Origin: Bacteroidota bacterium | GTDB lineage: Bacteria > Bacteroidota > Bacteroidia > Flavobacteriales > Weeksellaceae | DNA: 64,000 nucleotides | NCBI GenBank assembly: GCA_023393915.1 | Contig: JAEXBS010000037.1 | Span: forward strand, 1 to 64,000 | Reading direction: 5' to 3' | Shown: piece after piece, positions 33,311 through 41,805 of the stretch | Layout of the letters: every line of letters begins with the position of its first letter | How positions within the stretch are numbered: the stretch's first letter is position 1 | Notes under the pieces: model-generated | Databases searched by the model: none | What the model saw: the letters and a program-made list of their open reading frames with translations, nothing else | Told to the model about the DNA's origin: nothing | Made by a program: the position numbers and the translations under genes

Positions 33311-34765
33311 TTACATATTGGTCGGCATTGTGACAATAAACTTACTGCCTTTACCTATTTCAGAACGTACGTGTATTTCACCTTTATATTCCTCCACCAT
33401 TTTTCTAACCATGGTCAATCCTAGACCCATTCCTGAGTTTTTAGAAGTAAAATTGGGCTCAAAAATGCGATCAAACATCTCTTCCGAGATACCCACGCCA
33501 TTATCTTCCACTGAAATCTTAATGCGCTTTTGTATTTGTTCCAAATCCAGATTAATAATAGGCGTTCTTTCCTCGACTGCGGCTTGATTCGCATTCGTAA
33601 TTAGATTTGTAATGATTCGATTCAAGTAGATTTTATCCATTTTGATCATGATATCATCCCGATTGGCATGTATAAACACATTTTCATCATTGAAAATCCT
33701 GACAATTCCTGCGACTTCATCATTCAAATTAAAGACTTCATCGTTTTTCTCAGGAAGCTGGGCAAACTGAGAAAATGCGGTAGCAACGGTAGCCACTAAA
33801 TCGATTTGCTCCACGATAGAATCACTCATTCTTGCCACTTTGTTTTCGATATCAGGATCAGTTGGATCAAATTTCCGTCTGAAATTTTGAATTGTTAATT
33901 TCATAGGAGTCAGCGGGTTTTTCACTTCATGTGCTACTTGCTTTGCCATCTCCCTCCAAGCTTGTTCCTTTTCGGTAAAACTTAACCGCTCCTTCTGATC
34001 TTGGATTTTTAAGATCATTTTATTGTAGGACTTCACCAGCGAACTTAGTTCATCATTTTTATAGTAACGTATAGGTTTTAAATCCTTGTCAAAAAGCGTT
34101 AAACGACTTATAAGGTCAGAAAACTTGGTAAGGGTAACAGTTAAGTTCCTTGATATGACCCAACTGAGCCAAAGGGCAATCAACACAATGAAAACATTGA
34201 TTGTAACCACATATCCTAAGTATCGGTTCAATACACTTAGATAAGCTGAATCACTATGGTAGAATGGGAAATAAACAATCCCAATAGGCTCTAATGTATT
34301 GTTTTTTAACACCATATAGGAAGATACCAAATTCGCATCAAGCGCCTGGTCGTAGGTCTCTACATCAATACGCTGCTCTTGCGAAAGTATATCGTTTAGT
34401 AAGGCTACAGGAATGCGGTGTGCTCTTAGTTTTTCGCTGTCTTTGTTGGAAACCAAATATCTCCCCTTTAAATCATAGATAATAACATCCGCTTTACTGA
34501 TGTCCGCAATTTCGTAAATCTTATTTCCTAAAACTTTTGGTAAATCTTCACTTCGAAGCTGTTCATGACTCACAGCATAATCCAAAGAAGCCATAAGCGC
34601 ATCACTTTTTCGCTGTTTTTCAGTCCGGTTCTGTTCTTGGGAATTGCTCTTTAGAACAAAATAAGATAATACACTTGAAGCTGCGATGCTAAGCAGGCAA
34701 ATAATTATAAAGCCTGAAAAGATGCGATTTCGTAAACTGTATCCTCGGTATTTACTGAATGGCAT
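33311..34765 (-). CDS. Sensor histidine kinase, NtrY-like, no partner regulator nearby
   Basis: A 484-residue membrane kinase. Transmembrane helix 1 (about 15-35, GFIIICLLSIAASSVLSYFVL), an extracytoplasmic sensor of about 150 residues, and helix 2 (about 185-208, VVTINVFIVLIALWLSWVIS) are followed by a HAMP-like linker. The HisKA block is EMAKQVAHEVKNPLTPMKL, with the phospho-accepting His near residue 280. The ATP-binding domain has NLITNANQA, EDNGVGI and NSGMGLGLTMVRKMV. The VAHEVKNPLTPMK form is that of NtrY-type kinases. Its start overlaps ribE by 14 bp and its stop abuts trmN6. No response regulator gene is present. Confidence 0.9.
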   Translation of the reverse strand: MPFSKYRGYSLRNRIFSGFIIICLLSIAASSVLSYFVLKSNSQEQNRTEKQRKSDALMASLDYAVSHEQLRSEDLPKVLGNKIYEIADISKADVIIYDLKGRYLVSNKDSEKLRAHRIPVALLNDILSQEQRIDVETYDQALDANLVSSYMVLKNNTLEPIGIVYFPFYHSDSAYLSVLNRYLGYVVTINVFIVLIALWLSWVISRNLTVTLTKFSDLISRLTLFDKDLKPIRYYKNDELSSLVKSYNKMILKIQDQKERLSFTEKEQAWREMAKQVAHEVKNPLTPMKLTIQNFRRKFDPTDPDIENKVARMSDSIVEQIDLVATVATAFSQFAQLPEKNDEVFNLNDEVAGIVRIFNDENVFIHANRDDIMIKMDKIYLNRIITNLITNANQAAVEERTPIINLDLEQIQKRIKISVEDNGVGISEEMFDRIFEPNFTSKNSGMGLGLTMVRKMVEEYKGEIHVRSEIGKGSKFIVTMPTNM

Positions 34766-35351
34766 TCGATCTACTCATTAATTGACTAACGTACTTTCCG
34801 ATAATATCAAATTCGAGATTCACCTTTGAATCCTCCTTTAAATTGTGGAAACTGGTATTTTCCCATGTGTAAGGAATGATCGCAACTGAAAATTCACCCT
34901 CTCCGCTTCGTGCTACGGTAAGACTCACGCCATTCACTGTAATGGACCCTTGAGCAACAGTTGGAAAGCCCTTGTCCTGCTCGTAAGAAATTGTAACTAA
35001 AAAGCTACCATTCAAATCTTCAATACTTTTCACGATCCCCGTGGTATCCACATGCCCTTGAACAATATGTCCATCTAGACGTCCTCCCACTAGAGTACAA
35101 CGTTCCACATTCACGAGTGTTCCTTCTTGCCACTTCGAAAGTGCTGTTTTTTCCAATGTCTCGTCAATAGCTGTCACTCTATACTTTTCCCCTTCTATAT
35201 GAACTACAGTAAGACAGCACCCATCGTGAGCCAAACTTTGATCAATCTTGAGTTCACTTGTAAATGGGCAAGTTAAAGTATAGTGCATATTGCTACCTTC
35301 ACGCTCCATTTTTACTACGCGAGCTAGCGCTTCAATAATTCCAGTGAACAT
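34752..35351 (-). CDS. ribE: Riboflavin synthase, alpha subunit
   Basis: Riboflavin synthase dismutates two 6,7-dimethyl-8-ribityllumazines to riboflavin. The 199-residue protein has two lumazine-binding repeats. The first (about 1-95) starts MFTGIIEALARVVKME, and contains SLAHDGCCLTVVH and TLVNVERC. The second (about 96-190) contains GHIVQGHVDTTGIV, SITVNGVSLTVA and NLEFDIIGKYVSQL. The conserved Cys and His of the first repeat are present. No FMN riboswitch is visible in the 59-bp leader. It diverges from pdxA and leads a tightly packed row with the kinase and trmN6. Confidence 0.96.
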   Translation of the reverse strand: MFTGIIEALARVVKMEREGSNMHYTLTCPFTSELKIDQSLAHDGCCLTVVHIEGEKYRVTAIDETLEKTALSKWQEGTLVNVERCTLVGGRLDGHIVQGHVDTTGIVKSIEDLNGSFLVTISYEQDKGFPTVAQGSITVNGVSLTVARSGEGEFSVAIIPYTWENTSFHNLKEDSKVNLEFDIIGKYVSQLMSRSNAIQ

Positions 35352-35366
35352 ACGGTTCTTTTTTGC

Positions 35367-35374
35367 TAATTTTG
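35367..35374 (+). promoter_or_regulatory. -7 promoter element of pdxA
   Basis: TAATTTTG fits TAnnTTTG and lies 36 bp before the pdxA ATG. The -33 element is unclear. Confidence 0.5.
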
Positions 35375-35392
35375 TACAATTGTAATGTTGTT

Positions 35393-35422
35393 CAAAGGTA
35401 ATAATAAAGTATGAGTTCTAAA
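35393..35422 (-). promoter_or_regulatory. Promoter of ribE
   Basis: On the minus strand TTTA, an 18-bp spacer and TACCTTTG (35393-35400), 41 bp before the ribE ATG. The -33 part lies inside the first codons of the divergent pdxA gene, so the two promoters overlap back to back. Confidence 0.65.
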
Positions 35423-36502
35423 CATCCTAAGGTAAGAGTTGGAATATCGGTCGGAGATTTCAACGGAATTGGCCCCGAGATTATAATGAAAACACTAGAA
35501 GATAAATCAATCACTGATTTCTTCACGCCAGTGATCTTCGCATCAGGCAAACTGTTCACTTATCAAAAGAACATATTTCAACTCAATTTGAACTTCCATT
35601 ACATCAACGAAGCTCGTGATGCCCAAGACGGAAAGCTAAACATGGTTAACCTCTGGAAAGAAAATGTAAATGTGCAATTAGGAACGCCTTCACAGGAATC
35701 TACCAAAATGGCCATTGACTCTCTAGAAGCGGCAACTAATGCACTTGTTTCGGGAACTATTGATGTTCTTGTAACAGCACCAATCAATAAAGACGAAATG
35801 ATGAAGTTAGGATTTGGATTTGCTGGACACACGCCTTTTTTAGAACACAAAATGGAATCCAGAGGTCTAATGTTCTTAGTAACAGAAGACCTAAAAGTAG
35901 CCGTGTCCACACATCATATTCCTTTAGCACAAGTAGCTGAAAAATTGTCGAAAGACGTTTTAAAAAAGCAGATTCGCATTCTGAATCAATGTCTAATTGA
36001 AGACTTTCAATTGCAAAAGCCAAAGATCGCCGTGCTAGGACTCAATCCTCACGCAGGGGATGGAGGCACTATAGGTAAAGAAGAAATAGAAATCATTGAA
36101 CCGGCTATCAAAGAATCCTTTGATAACGGCATACTTACCTTTGGCCCCTATCCCGCTGACAGCTTTTTTCAACCGGAAAAATACAAACACTTCGATGCGG
36201 TTCTAGCCATGTATCACGATCAAGGACTAGCACCATTCAAAACGATAGCTTACGAAACCGGAGTAAACTACACCGCTGGATTACCGCACATTAGAACTTC
36301 ACCTGATCATGGCGTAGCCTACGATATCGCAGGAAAAGACAAAGCCGATCCTCAGAGTTTTAAAGAAGCTGTTTTTGCTGCTGTTAAAATTTTTAAATCT
36401 AGATCTGAATACAGAGATCTTATGTCAGGACGATTAAAAACAAAACGCCAGAACTCAGATCATGGTGTGGATGAAGATCTTCCGGAGGACAATGGCCATT
36501 AA
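35411..36502 (+). CDS. pdxA: 4-hydroxythreonine-4-phosphate dehydrogenase
   Basis: PdxA oxidises 4-phosphohydroxy-L-threonine in pyridoxal phosphate synthesis. The 363-residue sequence has the N-terminal VGISVGDFNGIGPEIIMK, the metal-site TAPINKDEMMKLGFGFAGHTPFLE near residues 120-141, HIPLAQVAE, GLNPHAGDGG, and the C-terminal AMYHDQGLAPFKTIAYETGVN and IRTSPDHGVAYDIAGK. All three metal-binding His positions are present. It ends with a charged tail KTKRQNSDHGVDEDLPEDNGH. It comes just before the DUF177-rpmF pair, but that pair has its own promoter. Confidence 0.96.
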   Translation: MSSKHPKVRVGISVGDFNGIGPEIIMKTLEDKSITDFFTPVIFASGKLFTYQKNIFQLNLNFHYINEARDAQDGKLNMVNLWKENVNVQLGTPSQESTKMAIDSLEAATNALVSGTIDVLVTAPINKDEMMKLGFGFAGHTPFLEHKMESRGLMFLVTEDLKVAVSTHHIPLAQVAEKLSKDVLKKQIRILNQCLIEDFQLQKPKIAVLGLNPHAGDGGTIGKEEIEIIEPAIKESFDNGILTFGPYPADSFFQPEKYKHFDAVLAMYHDQGLAPFKTIAYETGVNYTAGLPHIRTSPDHGVAYDIAGKDKADPQSFKEAVFAAVKIFKSRSEYRDLMSGRLKTKRQNSDHGVDEDLPEDNGH

Positions 36503-36590
36503 AAAAACTTTGTAGTGTAAAAGACTCATATAGTGTAAACTACTAAAAGAGCCATTACATTTTTATTTAATAAATTTAGCTGATAAATTA

Positions 36591-36621
36591 TTTGCTAAAT
36601 CAAAAAAAATGCATATTTTTG
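36591..36621 (+). promoter_or_regulatory. Promoter of DUF177-rpmF
   Basis: TTTG (36591-36594), a 19-bp spacer and TATTTTTG (36614-36621) match the consensus in full. The box ends 12 bp before the ATG at 36634, which rules out the upstream in-frame start at 36592. Confidence 0.88.
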
Positions 36622-36633
36622 CAACCTCATTTT

Positions 36634-37179
36634 ATGGACAAATTTAAAAACTACGAGGTCGCCTTTTCTGGACTCAAAGACGGAAAGCACCAGTTCGAAT
36701 TTGAAATTGACCAGACGTTCTTTGAACTTTTTGAAACAGAAGAAGAGTTTTCTAACCCACGATTGAAGGTAGACTTGCTGTTAGACAAGCACAGTACCTT
36801 CCTTGAATTTTGGATTGAAATTCATGGACCAATCACTTTAGTCTGTGATATTACCGGAAAACCTTTTGATCATTCCATTCACTATGAAATGAAAGTATTA
36901 GTGAAATTTGGTGAATCCTTTGACGATAGTAACGACGAAGTTATTACCATTCCTGCGAGCGATCACAGTTTTAATATTGCACAATTACTGTACGAAGGAG
37001 TTATGCTTTCTATCCCAATGAAAAAAATATCTCCACACATTAGTGACAAGGATTGGGAACTATTAAATAAATATTCTGTGGGATCAATAGATGATCCGAG
37101 TTCTAAAGAAGAAGAAGAAGAAGAAAAGGAAGTGGATCCTCGATGGGAGGCACTTAAGAATTTAAAAAATAAAAAATAA
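36634..37179 (+). CDS. DUF177 (YceD) family protein
   Basis: A 181-residue cytoplasmic protein. It starts MDKFKNYEVAFSGLKDGKHQ, has the conserved LVCDITGKPFD block near 70, where some family members carry metal-binding cysteines, and SFNIAQLLYEGVMLSIPMK near 110, which matches the ED-E-L family signature. A strongly acidic stretch (KEEEEEEKEVDPRWEALKNLKNKK) closes it. DUF177/YceD is almost always encoded directly upstream of rpmF and has been linked to 23S rRNA accumulation in plants and bacteria. It lies 64 bp before rpmF and shares its promoter. Confidence 0.9.
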   Translation: MDKFKNYEVAFSGLKDGKHQFEFEIDQTFFELFETEEEFSNPRLKVDLLLDKHSTFLEFWIEIHGPITLVCDITGKPFDHSIHYEMKVLVKFGESFDDSNDEVITIPASDHSFNIAQLLYEGVMLSIPMKKISPHISDKDWELLNKYSVGSIDDPSSKEEEEEEKEVDPRWEALKNLKNKK

Positions 37180-37243
37180 AATAGCATTTTAAATCGATGA
37201 GATGAGAAGCTCTCATCATTCATCAATTAAAAAATAATTAGAA

Positions 37244-37447
37244 ATGGCACATCCAAAAAGAAGACAATCCAGCACAAGAAGAGACAAGAGAAGAACTCAC
37301 TACAAGGCAGTTGTACCTCAATTGGCTAAAGATGCAAGCACCGGTGAAATGCACCTATACCACAGAGCACACTGGCATGAAGGAAAACTTTACTACAGAG
37401 GAAAAGTAGTAATGGAAAAAGAAATCGAAACTAGCGAGGAAAACTAA
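37244..37447 (+). CDS. rpmF: 50S ribosomal protein L32
   Basis: L32 (bL32), 67 residues: the N-terminus MAHPKRRQSSTRRDKRRTHY and then MHLYHRAHWHEGKLYYRGK. The zinc-binding cysteines found in many L32 proteins are absent, leaving LYHRAHW where C-x2-C would be, so this is the Cys-less form. It is co-transcribed with DUF177 and ends at a strong terminator. In related genomes a fabH gene commonly follows; here the next gene is accB. Confidence 0.95.
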   Translation: MAHPKRRQSSTRRDKRRTHYKAVVPQLAKDASTGEMHLYHRAHWHEGKLYYRGKVVMEKEIETSEEN

Positions 37448-37476
37448 TCCAGAAGGATTTTTCCTTATTTTTATAC

Positions 37477-37513
37477 AAAAACCACTCATTTTTGAACAAA
37501 ATGAGTGGTTTTT
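37477..37513 (+). terminator. Strong terminator after rpmF
   Basis: A 16-bp perfect stem built on ACCACTCATT / AATGAGTGGT with a 5-nt loop, followed by T. It isolates rpmF from accB. Confidence 0.9.
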
Positions 37514-37526
37514 TGTTGTTTTTTTG

Positions 37527-37534
37527 TACTTTTG
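37527..37534 (+). promoter_or_regulatory. -7 promoter element of accBC
   Basis: TACTTTTG fits TAnnTTTG and lies 23 bp before the accB ATG at 37558, immediately after the rpmF terminator. It excludes the upstream in-frame ATG at 37492, which is in the terminator stem. Confidence 0.6.
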
Positions 37535-37557
37535 GGCTCTATATCAAAACTCAAGTT

Positions 37558-38052
37558 ATGGACATTAAAGACATCCAAAACCTTATTAAATTTGTGTCTA
37601 AATCGGAAGTATCCGAAGTTAAATACAAAACAAAGGATTTCGAAATCACCATTAAGACTCCACTAGGGTCGAATGAAACGGCTGGCTTTGTGCCACAACC
37701 TCAAATCTATTCTGCAGCCCCACAAGCTATGGCACCTCAAGCGCCTCAGGCTCCTGCGGCACCTGCTCCGACTACAGGTGAAAGTGCGGCTCCATCAGAA
37801 GATGAAAGCAAATATCTTACTATTAAGTCTCCTATGATTGGAACATTCTATCGCAAACCTGCACCAGACAAAGATGTATTTGTCAATGTTGGAGATGCTG
37901 TGACAGAAGGAAAAGTAGTCTGTGTAATTGAAGCGATGAAACTATTCAATCAAATTGAATCAGAAGTTTCTGGTAAAATCGTTAAGATACTAGTGGACGA
38001 TGCGACTCCAGTAGAATACGATCAACCACTATTCCTAGTGGATCCATCTTAA
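37558..38052 (+). CDS. accB: Acetyl-CoA carboxylase biotin carboxyl carrier protein
   Basis: BCCP carries biotin between the carboxylase and transferase of acetyl-CoA carboxylase. The 164-residue protein begins MDIKDIQNLIKFVSKSEVSE. A flexible Ala/Pro/Gln linker (about 45-80, APQAPQAPAAPAPTT) leads to the biotinyl domain (about 88-164), with the biotin-accepting Lys in VIEAMKLFNQIESE. PMIGTFYRKPAP is the thumb region. The start was placed at 37558, after the promoter. accC follows after 85 bp; accA lies 7 kb downstream on the same strand. Confidence 0.96.
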   Translation: MDIKDIQNLIKFVSKSEVSEVKYKTKDFEITIKTPLGSNETAGFVPQPQIYSAAPQAMAPQAPQAPAAPAPTTGESAAPSEDESKYLTIKSPMIGTFYRKPAPDKDVFVNVGDAVTEGKVVCVIEAMKLFNQIESEVSGKIVKILVDDATPVEYDQPLFLVDPS

Positions 38053-38137
38053 CTACCACTGTTTTAGTTTTCGAGCGATACTATAGAAGAGCGAATTCTA
38101 ATAATTGTGGAATTTATCCATTAAATTATACTACTAA

Positions 38138-39493
38138 ATGTTCAAAAAAATATTAATTGCCAACAGGGGGGAAATCGCTATGCGTATTTTAAGAACCTGT
38201 AAAGAAATGGGAATTAAAACGGTTGCAGTTTATTCCACTGCAGATAAGGATAGTCTTCATGTTCGATTCGCTGATGAAGCCGTTTGCATAGGCCCAGCAA
38301 TGAGCAAGGATTCTTACCTAAAAATCCCTAATATTATTGCCGCGGCAGAGATCACCAATGCCGATGCAATTCATCCCGGATATGGGTTCTTATCCGAAAA
38401 CGCGAACTTTTCTCGAATCTGTGCAAAAAACAACATCAAATTTATTGGTGCGACGCCAGAGCAAATCGAAAAAATGGGAGATAAGGCCAACGCTAAGGCT
38501 ACAATGAAAGCTGCAGGGGTTCCTTGTGTTCCAGGTTCACCTGGACTCATAGACTCCTATGATGAAGCTGCGAAAATCGCCGAAGAAATAGGCTATCCTG
38601 TTATGATCAAAGCCACGGCTGGTGGAGGCGGAAAAGGAATGCGCGCCGTTTGGAAAAAAGAAGATCTAAAAGAACATTGGGAATCAGCCATCCAAGAAGC
38701 GGTTGCCGCATTTGGTAACGGTGGAATGTATATGGAAAAACTCATTGAGGAACCTCGTCATATTGAAATTCAAATTGCGGGAGATCAATACGGAAAAGCA
38801 TGCCACCTTTCGGAAAGAGACTGTTCGGTTCAAAGAAGAAACCAAAAACTCGTTGAAGAAACCCCTTCTCCATTCATGACCGATGAATTAAGAAATCAAA
38901 TGGGAGACGCAGCAGTAAAAGCAGCAGAATTCATTGGATACGAGGGCGTAGGAACCATCGAGTTCTTAGTGGACAAACATCGTAATTTCTACTTTATGGA
39001 AATGAATACAAGAATTCAAGTAGAACACCCGATCACTGAACAGGTCATCGATTACGATTTAATTAAGGAGCAAATCCTACTTGCCGCTGGAACACCAATT
39101 CAAGGAATCAACCATTTTCCAAAGCTACACTCTATTGAATGTAGAGTAAATGCGGAAGACCCTTACAATGATTTTAGACCAAGTCCAGGCAAAATCGCCG
39201 GCTTAAACATCCCTGGAGGGCACGGAGTGAGAGTCGATACGCACGTCTATGCGGGCTATGTAATTCCTTCGAACTACGATTCCATGATTGCAAAAATTAT
39301 TACAACTGCGCAAACACGAGAAGAGGCTATCGCTAAGATGAAGAGAGCTTTGGATGAATTTTATATTGAAGGAATCAAAACAACGATACCTTTCCATAGA
39401 CAACTGATGGAGGATCCTGATTTCCTCAGTGGAAATTACACCACTAAATTCATGGAGACCTTCACCATGAGTAAAGAATATGAAACAAACTAG
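38138..39493 (+). CDS. accC: Acetyl-CoA carboxylase, biotin carboxylase subunit
   Basis: AccC carboxylates biotin on BCCP with ATP and bicarbonate. The 451-residue protein starts MFKKILIANRGEIAMRILRTC. It has the ATP-grasp glycine loop KATAGGGGKGMRAVW near 159-173, the conserved HIEIQIAGD and RDCSVQRRNQKLVEETPSP, the active-site block MEMNTRIQVEHPITEQVID near 287-305, and the C-terminal ECRVNAEDP and GYVIPSNYDSMIAKII. All catalytic Glu and Arg positions I can check are present. It is co-transcribed with accB and ends at a terminator. Confidence 0.97.
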   Translation: MFKKILIANRGEIAMRILRTCKEMGIKTVAVYSTADKDSLHVRFADEAVCIGPAMSKDSYLKIPNIIAAAEITNADAIHPGYGFLSENANFSRICAKNNIKFIGATPEQIEKMGDKANAKATMKAAGVPCVPGSPGLIDSYDEAAKIAEEIGYPVMIKATAGGGGKGMRAVWKKEDLKEHWESAIQEAVAAFGNGGMYMEKLIEEPRHIEIQIAGDQYGKACHLSERDCSVQRRNQKLVEETPSPFMTDELRNQMGDAAVKAAEFIGYEGVGTIEFLVDKHRNFYFMEMNTRIQVEHPITEQVIDYDLIKEQILLAAGTPIQGINHFPKLHSIECRVNAEDPYNDFRPSPGKIAGLNIPGGHGVRVDTHVYAGYVIPSNYDSMIAKIITTAQTREEAIAKMKRALDEFYIEGIKTTIPFHRQLMEDPDFLSGNYTTKFMETFTMSKEYETN

Positions 39494-39566
39494 TTCGTAT
39501 ACAAATTACTTTCAAAAGGCTCTAAAAGTATTGTAAATTGCAATCGAAAGGAGTTAAAACTTTTTC

Positions 39567-39600
39567 AAGCAACATAGGTTAGATATCTATGTTGCTTTTT
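39567..39600 (+). terminator. Terminator after accC
   Basis: The 11-bp stem AAGCAACATAG / CTATGTTGCTT has a 9-nt loop and a following run of T. The rest of the 293-bp gap before rocD holds only the rocD -7 box. Confidence 0.85.
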
Positions 39601-39760
39601 TTGAGATAAATTATTAAAGAATAATAAAATAAGTACTTACAATACAAAATTGAAGAGAAAGGCTTAAAATTTGCTGCTCAAGAAGAGCGGTAAAAACAAT
39701 AACAAGATTCTATTCTATTGGAAGAGAAAATTCCTTGTGTTTTTACGTTTGAAGATTATG

Positions 39761-39768
39761 TAACTTTG
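39761..39768 (+). promoter_or_regulatory. -7 promoter element of rocD
   Basis: TAACTTTG fits TAnnTTTG, 18 bp before the rocD ATG. Confidence 0.6.
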
Positions 39769-39786
39769 CTAAAAAGCTAAATATTT

Positions 39787-41040
39787 ATGTCAGCAACCAA
39801 TTCATCGCCTCTACATTCTGAAGATTTCATTGCAATGGAAAACCAATACGGTGCCCATAACTACCATCCCCTCCCTGTTGTACTTGCAAAGGGAGAAGGC
39901 CCTTTGGTCTGGGATGTCGAAGGGAAGCAATACTACGACTTCCTTTCAGCCTATAGCGCGGTGAACCAAGGGCACTCTCATCCTAAAATTGTGAAGGCTT
40001 TACTAGAACAAGCCTCACAACTAGCTTTAACCTCGAGAGCTTTTTACAACGATAAGTTAGGTCCTTACGAAAAGAAAATTACTTCTTTATTCGGATTTGA
40101 CAAAGTGCTTCCGATGAACTCGGGAGCAGAAGCAGTTGAAACCGCAGTAAAGATTTCAAGAAAGTGGGCTTACGAAAAAAAAGGCATTGCTGAGAATCAA
40201 GCAAAAATAGTCGTTTGTGAAAACAATTTTCATGGTAGAACAACCACGATTGTTTCTTTTTCTAACGACCCGGATGCTTATACACACTATGGACCTTTTA
40301 CCCCAGGGTTTGTCAAAATACCGTACAATTCGATTGAAGCACTGGAAGAGATACTAGAGAAAGAACATCAAAACATAGCAGCCTTTCTAGTCGAACCCAT
40401 CCAAGGAGAGGCAGGTGTTTTTGTTCCTGACGAAGGTTACCTGAAAAAAGCCTCAGAACTTTGCAAAAAATACAGAGTCCTTTTTATTGCTGATGAAGTT
40501 CAGACAGGAATTGCAAGAACAGGAAAATTATTAGCCTGCCATCACGAAGAAGTACAGCCGGACTTACTTGTTTTAGGAAAAGCACTTTCAGGAGGCATGT
40601 ACCCCGTTTCAGCAGTTCTAGCTAATGATGAAATCATGGGAGTAATTCAACCCGGACAGCACGGAAGCACTTTCGGAGGGAATCCTATAGCTGCTGCCGT
40701 TGCAGTTGCCGCTCTTGAAGTTGTTGAGCAAGAAAATTTATCGGAGAAAGCCAACAACTTAGGAATGTTCTTTCGAGATGAAATTCAAAAGTTAGTTGAC
40801 GAATCTCCACTCCTTAGTTCCGTTAGAGGGAAGGGCCTTTTAAATGCCATATTAATAAACGACACTCCTGAATCTAGTACCGCTTGGGATCTATGTGTAC
40901 AGATGAAAGAAAACGGGCTATTAGCAAAGCCTACACACGGAAATATCATTCGACTAGCTCCCCCTTTGATTATAACGAAAGAGCAGTTGGAAGAATGCAT
41001 TGCCATCATTCGAAAAAGCGTTTTAGAATTCAAAAGTTAA
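39787..41040 (+). CDS. rocD: Ornithine--oxo-acid transaminase
   Basis: A PLP-dependent class III aminotransferase converting ornithine and 2-oxoglutarate to glutamate semialdehyde and glutamate. The 417-residue sequence has AHNYHPLPVVLAKGEG and YYDFLSAYSAVNQGHSHPKI at the N-terminus, typical of ornithine aminotransferases. PMNSGAEAVETAVKISRKWAY binds PLP phosphate, NNFHGRTTTIVSFSNDP follows, LFIADEVQTGIARTG holds the PLP Asp, and the Schiff-base Lys is in LGKALSGGMYPVSAV. QHGSTFGGNPIA is also present. The next gene, a glycosyltransferase, starts on the base after its stop, so the two are translated in tandem. Confidence 0.95.
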   Translation: MSATNSSPLHSEDFIAMENQYGAHNYHPLPVVLAKGEGPLVWDVEGKQYYDFLSAYSAVNQGHSHPKIVKALLEQASQLALTSRAFYNDKLGPYEKKITSLFGFDKVLPMNSGAEAVETAVKISRKWAYEKKGIAENQAKIVVCENNFHGRTTTIVSFSNDPDAYTHYGPFTPGFVKIPYNSIEALEEILEKEHQNIAAFLVEPIQGEAGVFVPDEGYLKKASELCKKYRVLFIADEVQTGIARTGKLLACHHEEVQPDLLVLGKALSGGMYPVSAVLANDEIMGVIQPGQHGSTFGGNPIAAAVAVAALEVVEQENLSEKANNLGMFFRDEIQKLVDESPLLSSVRGKGLLNAILINDTPESSTAWDLCVQMKENGLLAKPTHGNIIRLAPPLIITKEQLEECIAIIRKSVLEFKS

Positions 41041-41805
41041 ATGCCCATTACCCGCCTAAACATCACTGGTCTTCTCATTACTTGTAATGAAGAAAAAAAC
41101 ATTGAGCAAGCTTTAGGATGTTTGGACTTTTGCTCAGAGATCATAGTGGTTGATGCTTTCAGTACAGACAGAACGACAGAACTTGCTGAAAAATTCCCTA
41201 ACACCAAGGTGATTAAAAAAGAATTTACTGACTTCACCACCCAAAGGAACTTTGCATTAGACGCTGCACAAACTGATTGGGTATTGTTTCTCGATGGTGA
41301 TGAACGAATCACCCCTTCGCTAAGGCAAGAGATACTCAAAGTATTAACTTCTGAATCACCTTGTGATGCCTATTACTTTTCAAGAAAATTTTTCTTTGAA
41401 AATCGACCTATTCATTTTTCAGGAACGCAAAATGATAAAAATTTCAGGTTGTTTAGAAAGTCTAAAGCTCGCTACCGATTAGATAAAAAAGTACATGAAA
41501 CATTACAAGTAAACGGAACGATAGGTACACTAAAAAATAAACTTCTGCATTATTCAGTGGAATCGGCCTGTAACTATGAAAAAAAAATGCGGCATTACGC
41601 GTTTTTAAAAGGCCAGGAATTAGCTGCACAAGGAAAAAAGTACAATAAAGTGGTACAGCTGGCCAAAACAGCTTTTCAATTTCTGAAAACCTACATAATA
41701 AAATTAGGTATCTTAGACGGGAAGGACGGACTTAAAATTGCTAAACTTCATAGTTACTACGTTTACAAAACTTTTGAATCATTAAAACGACATGCACGAA
41801 AATAA
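41041..41805 (+). CDS. Glycosyltransferase family 2 protein (WaaE/KdtX-like)
   Basis: A 254-residue GT-A fold enzyme. ITGLLITCNEEKNIEQALGCL opens the Rossmann-like domain, EIIVVDAFSTDRTTELAEKF gives the first Asp region, and DWVLFLDGDERITPSL contains the DxD-type metal site. KNFRLFRKSKARYR and HETLQVNGTIGTLKNKLLHYS match the beta-1,4-glucosyltransferase WaaE-like branch that adds glucose to LPS core heptose. The substrate here is inferred. The ATG follows the rocD stop directly, and the end overlaps the next gene by 14 bp. Confidence 0.9.
   Translation: MPITRLNITGLLITCNEEKNIEQALGCLDFCSEIIVVDAFSTDRTTELAEKFPNTKVIKKEFTDFTTQRNFALDAAQTDWVLFLDGDERITPSLRQEILKVLTSESPCDAYYFSRKFFFENRPIHFSGTQNDKNFRLFRKSKARYRLDKKVHETLQVNGTIGTLKNKLLHYSVESACNYEKKMRHYAFLKGQELAAQGKKYNKVVQLAKTAFQFLKTYIIKLGILDGKDGLKIAKLHSYYVYKTFESLKRHARK

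Noticed and set aside
35352..35410. FMN riboswitch before ribE
   Set aside because: The divergent gap is only 59 bp and is filled by two promoters; none of the RFN element's conserved helices fit.
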